NCBI GenBank assembly: GCA_034408875.1
Contig: JAWXCJ010000384.1
Location: 1-7,073, forward strand
Direction of reading: 5' to 3'
Source of the DNA: JANNHK01 sp034408875
Lineage (GTDB): Bacteria > Actinomycetota > Acidimicrobiia > IMCC26256 > PALSA-610
DNA length: 7,073 nucleotides
Shown: piece after piece, positions 1 through 5,269 of the stretch
Layout of the letters: every line of letters starts with the position of its first letter
Position numbering within the stretch: the stretch's first letter is position 1
Translations under genes and position numbers: made by a program
Notes under the pieces: model-generated
What the model saw: the letters and a program-made list of their open reading frames with translations, nothing else
Database searches by the model: none
What the model was told of the DNA's origin: nothing

Positions 1-224
1 ACGAACAGCGTGCCGTCTTCGAGTTCACCCTTGATGAGGCTGGACCGCTCGTAGAGCGTGGCCTCGACGACGGTGCCCTCGGCAACCGCCTGCTCGAACT
101 CGGTGATGTCGATCGAGTCGCGCTGGGGTCCCTCGTCGCCGCCGCCGGAACGCCAGACGAGCAACAACGTCGCCAGAACGACGACGATGGCGGCGAGGCC
201 GTAGTAACGAATTCGTTTCGGCAA
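1..224 (-). CDS. ftsH: FtsH, N-terminal fragment (ATP-dependent zinc metalloprotease), cut by window edge
   Basis: Only the first 74 codons are present; the AAA+ ATPase and HExxH protease domains would lie beyond position 1. The visible part begins MPKRIRYYGLAAIVVVLATL. It has a short basic N-terminus, one membrane helix at about residues 9-24, and then the extracytoplasmic segment with ITEFEQAVAEGTVVEATLYE, which resembles the start of the FtsH extracellular domain (a 'S-x-F...V..G.V..V' pattern). FtsH is a membrane-anchored hexameric protease that degrades misfolded membrane proteins and some regulators. The start is a TTG at 224-222 preceded by GGGAGG (234-229) four bases upstream; no ATG fits. 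It lies 37 bases after hpt. The order tilS-hpt-ftsH is a widespread bacterial arrangement and is the strongest support, because the diagnostic domains are not visible. Another single-pass membrane protein cannot be excluded from this fragment alone. Confidence 0.82.
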   Translation of the reverse strand, partial: MPKRIRYYGLAAIVVVLATLLLVWRSGGGDEGPQRDSIDITEFEQAVAEGTVVEATLYERSSLIKGELEDGTLF

Positions 225-228
225 CGAA

Positions 229-234
229 CCTCCC
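229..234 (-). promoter_or_regulatory. Shine-Dalgarno sequence deciding the TTG start of ftsH
   Basis: On the minus strand, GGGAGG is followed by TTCG and then TTG. The strong match and short spacing select the TTG at 224-222 as the ftsH start; no ATG or GTG lies nearby in the same frame. Confidence 0.65.
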
Positions 235-261
235 GGGCGGGCCCGATCAGGCTATCGCCCA

Positions 262-810
262 CTAGACGGGGGAATTTCCGCAGTACTCGGCAATGAATGG
301 CAGGTTCCGGTAGCGCTCGGCGACGTCGAGCCCGTACCCGATCACGAAGTCGGGCGGGATCGTGAAGCCGACGTACCTGAGGTCTGGATCGGTCCTTTGG
401 AGCCCTTCTTTAACAAGCAGGGCACAGACCTCGAGGGATGCCGGATTGCGAGCCTTCAGGTTCTTGCGCAGGTACGCCAGCGTGAGGCCGGAGTCGACGA
501 TGTCCTCGACGATGAGCACGTGACGGTCGGTGAGGTCGAGGTCGAGGTCCTTGACGATCCGCACGACTCCGCTCGTGCGCGTCGCCGACCCGTACGACGA
601 CACCGCCATGAAGTCGAACTCCACCGGCAGGTCGATCGCGCGCGAGAGGTCGGCCATGAACATGAAGGCACCCTTGAGGATGCCCACGAGTAGCGGCGGG
701 TCGGCCCCGTAGTCGCTCGTGATGTCCTTGCCCAGCTGGTTGATCCGCTGCTGGAGCTCGTCTTCTTCGACGATGATCCGCCCGATGGCGGGATCGTGTG
801 ACTGGTTCAT
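262..810 (-). CDS. hpt: Hypoxanthine (guanine) phosphoribosyltransferase
   Basis: This cytoplasmic purine salvage enzyme transfers the phosphoribosyl group of PRPP to hypoxanthine or guanine, giving IMP or GMP. The 182-residue product has the family's usual length. Visible motifs are LVGILKGAFMFMADL (residues 41-55, containing the LKG PPi-binding loop), the SSYG flexible-loop motif (71-74), the PRPP-binding signature VLIVEDIVDSGLTL (98-111, with the Glu-Asp pair at 102-103), VK at 133-134 for purine recognition, and DFVIGYGLD (154-162) near the base and metal site. The frame stays open upstream to 900, but the ATG at 810 is preferred because it gives the conserved length and overlaps the tilS stop as ATGA (807-810), which suggests translational coupling. 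A weak GAGG lies 9-12 bases upstream inside tilS. It is transcribed with tilS and is followed by ftsH. Confidence 0.95.
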   Translation of the reverse strand: MNQSHDPAIGRIIVEEDELQQRINQLGKDITSDYGADPPLLVGILKGAFMFMADLSRAIDLPVEFDFMAVSSYGSATRTSGVVRIVKDLDLDLTDRHVLIVEDIVDSGLTLAYLRKNLKARNPASLEVCALLVKEGLQRTDPDLRYVGFTIPPDFVIGYGLDVAERYRNLPFIAEYCGNSPV

Positions 811-2117
811 GTACCGCTGACCTCGCTCGCCACCCACAGGAATCGTCGCGTGCGCGACGTCACCCGTACCCGATGATCGATACGGTAACCGACGACCCAC
901 ACGATTCCTTCGACCGGGTCGATCAGCACCGGCCGGTCGGCACGGGCACTCGCCGGGATTCCCGCTTCGGCCAGCGCGTCATGCACGAGCTTCGACCCCG
1001 CGCCGCCGACAGGCCGGAACCGGTCTCCGGCGCGAGGCGTTCGCAGGGCAACCGTGTCGCCGACGGCGTCGGCATCGAGCACCGCCGTGGTCCGGCCGTC
1101 GGGCCAGGCGACGGGTACGCCCTCTTCGATCCACGCCTCCACCGACCAGTCGCCGAAGGCCGCCCGCCCGGGGAGCGAGAGAACGACCGAGTCGGGGTGA
1201 GGCGCGCCCGGGTGTACGAGATGCAGACGGCCGCGGGCCCGTTCCACCCGGCGCCCGCCGGGAAGTTCGACGGCGCGGCGCGCGCCCGAGACCACCTCGA
1301 GCACCGTGTCGACATGCGCGAGTGACGGCGGCGGCGGGCCCAGCCAGCGGCGGACCGCCCGGCGCGCCAACGGTCGCGGCGCCGAGCGCAACGCGTCGAT
1401 GGCAAGGGACGCACCGTCGACGTCGACCGCCGCGACCGCCATCGCATCGAGCAGCTCGTCGTCGTCGCGGAGCACGTCGGCCTGACGAGCGAGGACCTCG
1501 ACGATGTCGCGGCGGGCACCGGTCACGAGGCGGGGTACGACTTCGCGGCGCAACCAGACGCGTCGGTGCCGGACATCGCTGTTCATCGGGTCGTCGACCG
1601 GCGCGAGGCCGAGCCGCGCGCACATCTCCACCGTGTCGGAGCGGCGGAGCCCCAGCATCGGACGGCGTAGGTGGTCGCGCGCGGCGGGCATCCCGGCCAG
1701 ACCGGCGGCCGCGCTGCCCCGCAGCAACCCGAGCAGAACAGTTTCGGCCTGGTCGTCGGCCGTGTGCCCGACGAGCGTGACCGACGCACCCACGTCGACG
1801 CGCACCGATTCGAGCGCGGCGTAGCGCGCATCACGCGCGCGGGCTTCGAGATTCGGCCCGTCGGCGAGGTGCAGCTTCACGAGGCGCATGCGCGCGCCGA
1901 ATCGCTCGGCGGCCGCCCCCACGACCGCGTGGTCGTGGCCAGTCCCGCTCCTGAGTCCGTGGTCGACGTGCACGGCGACGACGTCGAGCCCGGCCGCGCG
2001 CGCCAGCGCGAGCAGGGCAAGCGAATCGGCTCCTCCCGAACAGGCGACAACGACGGTCCCCGAGACATCGTCGAGCGCGACAAGCCGCGGAAGCCACGAC
2101 TCGACGGCGCCGTTCAT
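807..2117 (-). CDS. tilS: tRNA(Ile)-lysidine synthetase
   Basis: TilS uses ATP and lysine to convert the wobble cytidine of the CAU-anticodon tRNA-Ile into lysidine, so the tRNA reads AUA instead of AUG. It is essential in most bacteria. The 436-residue product has the N-type ATP-pyrophosphatase P-loop SGGADS (27-32), HVDHGLR (50-56), NLEARARDARY (89-99) and GHTADDQAET (117-126), followed by the RR-x-WLRREVVPRL segment that typically closes the catalytic domain. The C-terminal domain spans about residues 358-436 (LRTPRAGDRFRPVGG ... RRFLWV). The ATG at 2117 is chosen because GGAGG lies 10 bases upstream (2132-2128); another ATG at 2127 is in a different frame. It begins 79 bases after the response regulator gene, across a possible hairpin, and overlaps hpt by four bases. 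Many long open frames on both strands here are shadows caused by high GC. Confidence 0.95.
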   Translation of the reverse strand: MNGAVESWLPRLVALDDVSGTVVVACSGGADSLALLALARAAGLDVVAVHVDHGLRSGTGHDHAVVGAAAERFGARMRLVKLHLADGPNLEARARDARYAALESVRVDVGASVTLVGHTADDQAETVLLGLLRGSAAAGLAGMPAARDHLRRPMLGLRRSDTVEMCARLGLAPVDDPMNSDVRHRRVWLRREVVPRLVTGARRDIVEVLARQADVLRDDDELLDAMAVAAVDVDGASLAIDALRSAPRPLARRAVRRWLGPPPPSLAHVDTVLEVVSGARRAVELPGGRRVERARGRLHLVHPGAPHPDSVVLSLPGRAAFGDWSVEAWIEEGVPVAWPDGRTTAVLDADAVGDTVALRTPRAGDRFRPVGGAGSKLVHDALAEAGIPASARADRPVLIDPVEGIVWVVGYRIDHRVRVTSRTRRFLWVASEVSGT

Positions 2118-2127
2118 GCGGATCCAT

Positions 2128-2132
2128 CCTCC
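2128..2132 (-). promoter_or_regulatory. Shine-Dalgarno sequence of tilS
   Basis: GGAGG on the minus strand lies 10 bases before the ATG at 2117. The spacing is slightly long but acceptable. It shows that tilS is translated from a leadered or read-through mRNA, unlike the response regulator gene upstream. Confidence 0.5.
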
Positions 2133-2172
2133 GGCGCTCGATCGCCCGTGCGACGCCGGGTCACCGTCCGCG

Positions 2173-2193
2173 CCTCCGGCTTGCGCCTGGAGG
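2173..2193 (-). terminator. Possible RNA hairpin with GNRA-type loop just after the response regulator stop codon
   Basis: Read on the minus strand, the arm CCTCC-A-GGC and the arm GCC-GGAGG can pair as eight G/C-rich base pairs with one bulged A, closed by a GCAA tetraloop. The hairpin starts three bases after the TGA at 2199-2197. There is no U-run after it, so it is not a standard intrinsic terminator. In a high-GC actinobacterium it could still act as a weak terminator, a stability element, or a divider between the regulator gene and tilS. G/C-rich DNA forms such hairpins by chance fairly often. Confidence 0.3.
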
Positions 2194-2196
2194 GGT

Positions 2197-2949
2197 TCAT
2201 GGCTCGAGCAGGTCGCCTGACGTCAACATGCGCAGGAGCTGGGTCGTACTGCGCAGGCCGAGACGATGGACGATGCGCCGCAAGCTCGCATAGATGTTGC
2301 TCCGGCTCGTGCCGAGCTGTTCGGCCACCGCCGTCACGCCACCGGCCTCGCGCAGCATCGTCAACAATTCGCGTTGCTTCGGTGTCAGTTCCGAAAGACG
2401 CTGACGCGCGTCGCTGATTTCGGCCGGCAGTGACGTGCGCACGCTCGCGCGCTCGAGCCGGGTGAGGTGCACCCGCGGCCCCGTCGTCGGGCCCGCGTCG
2501 TGACGTCCGGCCTCGATACGCGCCAACGACTCGAGCGCGCCCTGGCGCGCCTCGCGGCGCAACTCGTCTTCGGGCGGCGCATCCGGGCCGAGGACGTCGT
2601 CGAGCGCGCCGATGAGATCGCGCGGGTGGAACGGCTTCGTGAGGTACCGCACCGCGCCTTCGATCGCGCCGCGGAGTCGTTCCTCGGCCTGCGAGAGCGC
2701 GGTGACCATGACGACGGGAATCGACGAGAGCGACGCGTCACTCGCCTTCAACTGCTTCAACACCGACCAGCCGTCGGTGCCGGGCATCAGGACGTCGAGA
2801 AAGATCGCGTCGGGTCGTTGCTGCGTCACGGCTCGCAGTGCCCCCTCACCGTCGGAGGCGGTCGTCACGCGGTAGCCCTGCGCCTCCAGGTTCATCCGGA
2901 TGACGTCTCGGATGTCGGGTTCGTCGTCGACGACGAGGACGAGCGGCAT
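2197..2949 (-). CDS. Response regulator: CheY-like receiver plus divergent LuxR-type helix-turn-helix
   Basis: This 250-residue protein has an N-terminal receiver domain (about 1-118) with the acidic pocket DDE (8-10), phosphoacceptor Asp52 in FLDVLMPG, Thr83 (VMVTAL) and Lys105 (LTKPF), so phosphorylation-dependent signalling looks intact. A linker of about 65 residues, charged and rich in Arg and Glu, follows. The C-terminal region (about 185-243) begins LTPKQRELLTML and ends LRRIVHRLGLRSTTQLL. This resembles a GerE/LuxR DNA-binding domain but lacks the usual 'TV..H...I..KL' wording in the recognition helix (TSRSNIYASLRRI instead). The ATG at 2949 begins MPLVLVVDDEP directly at the first receiver strand. 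An upstream in-frame start at 3006 would overlap the zincin_2 gene and add 19 residues unlike a receiver. No kinase gene adjoins it on this strand. It sits between zincin_2 and tilS, where mycobacteria have no regulator. Its targets are unknown. Confidence 0.88.
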   Translation of the reverse strand: MPLVLVVDDEPDIRDVIRMNLEAQGYRVTTASDGEGALRAVTQQRPDAIFLDVLMPGTDGWSVLKQLKASDASLSSIPVVMVTALSQAEERLRGAIEGAVRYLTKPFHPRDLIGALDDVLGPDAPPEDELRREARQGALESLARIEAGRHDAGPTTGPRVHLTRLERASVRTSLPAEISDARQRLSELTPKQRELLTMLREAGGVTAVAEQLGTSRSNIYASLRRIVHRLGLRSTTQLLRMLTSGDLLEP

Positions 2950-2956
2950 ACGGGCG

Positions 2957-2962
2957 ACCCTA
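2957..2962 (-). promoter_or_regulatory. Candidate -10 element giving a leaderless mRNA for the atypical response regulator
   Basis: TAGGGT on the minus strand fits the actinobacterial TANNNT -10 pattern and lies seven bases before the ATG at 2949, which would put the transcription start at or one base before the A of the start codon. No convincing -35 is visible. The AGGG inside the hexamer is about 8-11 bases from the ATG and could instead be read as a poor ribosome binding site. The hexamer lies in the 37-base gap after the zincin_2 stop codon. Confidence 0.4.
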
Positions 2963-2986
2963 GTGAAGTCGAGCGATCGAGCGGCG

Positions 2987-4093
2987 TTAGTGGGCAGCGG
3001 GGGCATGTTCGACCCGTTGCAACCATGCCTGCGGCGCGGTGAGTTCGTCGATCGTCGGGAGATTCTCCGGGCCGCGCCATGCGTGATCTATCGCCGACGG
3101 TCCACCCAACTCGACAACTCCCCGTATGAACTTCTCGCCGACTTCGTACTGGCGCAACTTCTGCTCGAGTCCGAGCAGCTTGTGCATGAACCCTGTGAAC
3201 CCGACCGAGTTCCGACGCTGGTGGAGCACGCGGGCCATCCGCTCCTCGCCGGCGACGTGCTTCACTCCGAGGTCGCTCATGACGTAGTCGCCGTGCCCTT
3301 CGAGCAACGACATCAGCGCCTGCACCTGCGCGAGCACGCCGCGCTGTTCCGGCGACGCGAAGAGTCCGACGAGTCCGCCTTCGTCGAGCGGGTTGCGACC
3401 GCGACGCAGTTCGTCGACGGCGTTCGACAACGCCCGCACAACCGACCGGGGATCGGGCTCGACCACCGACATCGCCTGGTGGGCGAGCGAGAAGAAGTGG
3501 TCCCGCAGCCAGGGCACGCCCGTGAATTGGGCCCGGTGGGTCGTCTCGTGCAACGCGATCCACATCCGGAAGTCGCGGGGCCGGAATGCGAATCGCTTTT
3601 CGAGCGCCAGGACGTTCGGGCCGACGTAGTAGACGGCGTCGCCGCCGGGTTGGTCGGGGACGAGCAGGTCGTACTGGCCGATGACGCGTTGCGACAGGTA
3701 ACCGAGCAGCGCACCGATCTCGGAACCCGCGAGCTGGCGGCCGATCGGCGCGATCGGGCTACTCGCCATGCGTTCGCCGACGCGGTCGAGCAACGGCGCG
3801 AGCAGTTGGCGCATCGACTCGACGTTGGCATCGACCCAGCCCTTGCGGTCGAGGACGATCGCGGTGACGGGCGCGGGCGCGCGCAGCCCGGTGAACTCGC
3901 CGACCAATACTTCGGAACGAGCGGTGAAATCCGCGAAGTCGTCGTCGAGCGACGACCCCAGATACGAGTCGGCCAGCGCGTCGCGTCCGGCGACGATGCG
4001 GGCGACGCGCCGCGCGGTACCCCAGTCGACCGGTTCGGGTATCACTACCGGCTCGGGTACTGCCACCGCGCCTGCCGCGCCCGAGTCACTCAC
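2987..4093 (-). CDS. Zincin_2 family (DUF2342) putative zinc metallopeptidase
   Basis: This 368-residue protein matches the actinobacterial DUF2342/zincin_2 family, whose members are annotated as putative hydrolases or as 'coenzyme F420 biosynthesis-associated' proteins; no substrate is established. The key motif is ALHETTHRAQF (180-190), an HExxH zinc site with His182, Glu183 and His186. The later LLEGHGDYVMSD (263-274) is conserved in the family and may supply a further metal ligand (Glu265 or His267). No signal peptide or membrane segment is visible, so it is probably cytoplasmic. The start is a GTG at 4093, which overlaps the end of the small membrane protein gene by eight bases and suggests coupled translation. 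An internal GTG near residue 10 is the alternative, and the proline/valine-rich N-terminus (PEPVVIPEPVDW) is low in complexity. The neighbourhood zincin_2 - tilS - hpt is also seen in mycobacteria (the Rv3626c-Rv3624c region), but there without a regulator between. Confidence 0.87.
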   Translation of the reverse strand: MSDSGAAGAVAVPEPVVIPEPVDWGTARRVARIVAGRDALADSYLGSSLDDDFADFTARSEVLVGEFTGLRAPAPVTAIVLDRKGWVDANVESMRQLLAPLLDRVGERMASSPIAPIGRQLAGSEIGALLGYLSQRVIGQYDLLVPDQPGGDAVYYVGPNVLALEKRFAFRPRDFRMWIALHETTHRAQFTGVPWLRDHFFSLAHQAMSVVEPDPRSVVRALSNAVDELRRGRNPLDEGGLVGLFASPEQRGVLAQVQALMSLLEGHGDYVMSDLGVKHVAGEERMARVLHQRRNSVGFTGFMHKLLGLEQKLRQYEVGEKFIRGVVELGGPSAIDHAWRGPENLPTIDELTAPQAWLQRVEHAPAAH

Positions 4094-4313
4094 TCTTGGG
4101 GCGGCCCTTCACCTCGAGCTTGCCGACTTTGAACCAGTACTGGACCGTGAGCATGACGAGCCACGCTCCGAGTCCGCCGACGATGAGCGGCGCGATCCAG
4201 AAAAACCAGAAGCGGCCACCGGCCCGGTCGACGAGCGTCCACACGGCCATGCCCGTGACGGCGAGCCCCACCACGAGGGCAGTGATCAACGACATGATGG
4301 TGGTCGGCCTCAA
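4086..4313 (-). CDS. Small two-helix membrane protein of unknown function
   Basis: I do not recognise this family. The 75-residue product has a hydrophobic segment at about residues 8-28 (LITALVVGLAVTGMAVWTLV), a short polar turn DRAGG, and a second segment at about 36-59 rich in Trp and Phe (FWFFWIAPLIVGG...). It ends in a basic tail, FKVGKLEVKGRPKSE. Two membrane helices with a cytoplasmic C-terminal tail are likely. The start is a TTG at 4313 with an excellent GAGGAGGAG Shine-Dalgarno just upstream; the alternative ATG at 4295 would give 69 residues with a weaker GAGG. The frame stays open much further upstream, but that part is antisense-like shadow across rsrA. It lies 65 bases after rsrA and overlaps zincin_2 by eight bases. 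Possible roles, such as a membrane partner of the zincin_2 protein or a stress-responsive membrane protein, are guesses from position only. Confidence 0.7.
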   Translation of the reverse strand: MRPTTIMSLITALVVGLAVTGMAVWTLVDRAGGRFWFFWIAPLIVGGLGAWLVMLTVQYWFKVGKLEVKGRPKSE

Positions 4314-4315
4314 CG

Positions 4316-4324
4316 CTCCTCCTC
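4316..4324 (-). promoter_or_regulatory. Strong Shine-Dalgarno deciding the TTG start of the small membrane protein
   Basis: GAGGAGGAG on the minus strand is followed by CG and TTG. It is the best ribosome binding site in the window and favours the TTG at 4313 over the ATG 18 bases downstream. A TACGAT hexamer further upstream (4343-4338) could be a -10 element, but it has no recognisable -35. Confidence 0.55.
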
Positions 4325-4378
4325 GACGCTTCCGAACATCGTAGAGCCGTGGCGGTAGGCCCCGAGGAACGGGCGCGA

Positions 4379-4609
4379 CTACTGCGGCGGTTCGAGTCCG
4401 AGCGCCGCCGCGATCCGGGCCTTCAGGTCGTGCGGAACCTCTTCGTGGCACTTCGACACCACGACCCGGCGCAGCTCCACTTCGAAGGTGAAGCCGTCGG
4501 CACACGGGGGACAGTCGTCGAGGTGGCGGGTGATCGCGCGCCGCCTCCAGACGGTGAGCTCTCCGTCGAGATACTCGTACACGCGGTAAATAGCGTGATC
4601 GCAGTCCAT
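4379..4609 (-). CDS. rsrA: Zinc-binding redox anti-sigma factor, RsrA/RshA type
   Basis: RsrA-type proteins hold the SigR sigma factor inactive in the cytoplasm under reducing conditions and release it when thiols are oxidised to disulfides and zinc is lost. The 76-residue product has the ZAS motif H-xxx-C-xx-C as RHLDDCPPC (His29, Cys33, Cys36). An N-terminal Cys3 in CDHAIYRVYEYLDGE matches Cys11 of Streptomyces RsrA by alignment of the following 'Y-E-F/Y-L-D-x-E' helix. A further Cys54 in SKCHEEVP matches the double-Cys region of that protein. It is shorter than Streptomyces RsrA because both N- and C-terminal extensions are missing. The ATG at 4609 is chosen for the GAAGG five bases upstream, which overlaps the sigR stop codon; the gap to sigR is eight bases, so the two are co-transcribed and probably made in balance. 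The gene symbol is by similarity. Confidence 0.9.
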   Translation of the reverse strand: MDCDHAIYRVYEYLDGELTVWRRRAITRHLDDCPPCADGFTFEVELRRVVVSKCHEEVPHDLKARIAAALGLEPPQ

Positions 4610-4617
4610 GTCGGCCT

Positions 4618-5202
4618 TCAGGCCCCCGTCGTGGTATCGGCGCGAGGCCGCAGGTTGTTGCGTTCGGCGTACTCCCACAACCGCTTCTGCAGCTGCTTTC
4701 TTCCACGATGGATACGGCTCATCACGGTGCCGATCGGGACATCGAGGATCTCGGCGATCTCCTTGTAGGAAAAGCCCTCGATGTCGGCCAGGATCACGGC
4801 CATGCGGAACTGCTCCGGTAGCGCTTCGAGGGCTTCCTTCACCTCGGTGTCGGGCAGGGCGTCGAGCACCTCGGTCTCGGGCGTGCGGGCCGCGTCGACG
4901 CTCTCCAGCCCGCCCATCCGGCGGTACAGGTAGAAGTCCTCGACGTCGTCGAGGTCGACCTGGTCGGGGCGGCGCTTCTTCGCCCGGTACGAGTTGATGA
5001 AGGTGTTCGTGAGGATCTTGTACAGCCAGGCCTTGAGGTTGGTGCCCTCGCGGAACCCCTCGAACCCGCGGTACGCGCGCAGGTACGTCTCCTGCACGAG
5101 GTCTTCCGCGTCCGACGGATTGCGCGTCATACGCATCGCGGCCGCGTAGAGCGCCGGCATGTAGTCCATCGTCAGTTCGGAGAATTGGGCCTGGTCGGCC
5201 AT
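4618..5202 (-). CDS. sigR: ECF sigma factor, SigR/SigH type (thiol-oxidative stress)
   Basis: This is an RNA polymerase sigma factor of the SigR/SigH group, which directs genes for thioredoxin, mycothiol metabolism and protein quality control after disulfide stress, usually from GGAAT-N18/19-GTT promoters. The 194-residue product has region 2 at about 14-78, with RNPSDAEDLVQETYLRAYRG (27-46) and LKAWLYKILTNTFINSYR (56-73), and region 4 at about 118-175, with ALPEQFRMAVILADIEG and the helix-turn-helix YKEIAEILDVPIGTVMSRIHRGR. The wording of both regions is close to Streptomyces SigR. The ATG at 5202 has no usable Shine-Dalgarno but is preceded by TACCCT at seven bases, fitting a leaderless transcript. 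An in-frame TTG at 5229 with GAAGG eight bases upstream would add nine residues and is the alternative; Streptomyces SigR is known to have a longer second isoform. The next gene is its anti-sigma factor. Confidence 0.93.
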   Translation of the reverse strand: MADQAQFSELTMDYMPALYAAAMRMTRNPSDAEDLVQETYLRAYRGFEGFREGTNLKAWLYKILTNTFINSYRAKKRRPDQVDLDDVEDFYLYRRMGGLESVDAARTPETEVLDALPDTEVKEALEALPEQFRMAVILADIEGFSYKEIAEILDVPIGTVMSRIHRGRKQLQKRLWEYAERNNLRPRADTTTGA

Positions 5203-5209
5203 GCCTGCA

Positions 5210-5215
5210 AGGGTA
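5210..5215 (-). promoter_or_regulatory. Candidate -10 element for leaderless sigR transcription
   Basis: TACCCT (TANNNT type) on the minus strand ends seven bases before the ATG at 5202. It overlaps an 8-base perfect palindrome, GGGTACCC (5211-5218). No -35 of either the TTGACA or the GGAAT type is visible at the right distance, so this would be a housekeeping-type promoter relying mainly on the -10. No SigR-type autoregulatory promoter is seen between sigR and the divergent kinase gene. Confidence 0.4.
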
Positions 5216-5257
5216 CCCGTCGCGTCCAATCGGCACGCCTTCGGGGCTTGAGGGCCT

Positions 5258-5263
5258 TAGGCT
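5258..5263 (+). promoter_or_regulatory. Candidate -10 element for leaderless kinase-regulator transcription
   Basis: TAGGCT ends six bases before the GTG at 5270, which would place the transcription start exactly on the G of the start codon. The bases between (GATCCG) contain no Shine-Dalgarno sequence. No clear -35 is seen. Confidence 0.42.
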
Positions 5264-5269
5264 GATCCG

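Noticed and set aside
811..900. Thirty-residue N-terminal extension of the hpt frame
   Set aside because: It overlaps the tilS coding end, resembles no phosphoribosyltransferase N-terminus and exceeds family length; the ATGA overlap at 807-810 gives a better start.
1671..2417. Plus-strand open frame (248 codons) spanning tilS, the gap and the regulator gene
   Set aside because: It crosses two confident minus-strand genes, shows no domain and has low-complexity Arg/Ser/Ala composition; it is antisense shadow.
2964..2985. Repeated CGAGCGATCGAGCG-like sequence in the gap before the atypical regulator
   Set aside because: GATCGAGC-type words are very common in this GC-rich genome and the match is short; no convincing operator symmetry beyond CGATCG.
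2900..4132. Long plus-strand open frame (410 codons) opposite zincin_2
   Set aside because: It lies antisense to a well-supported gene, its translation is rich in Arg, Asp, His and Val as expected from the reverse of GC-rich codons, and it shows no recognisable domain. It is a shadow of high GC content.
4338..4343. TACGAT as a -10 element for the small membrane protein gene
   Set aside because: A single short hexamer without -35 support, in a 65-base gap that may simply be transcribed from sigR; too weak to list as a promoter.
4379..5236. Apparent 285-residue protein joining a sigma-like region to the anti-sigma sequence
   Set aside because: The upstream two thirds is the wrong frame of sigR (low-complexity Arg/Gly/Pro sequence). 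The real anti-sigma gene begins at the ATG at 4609, with its own Shine-Dalgarno sequence; it is not a fusion.
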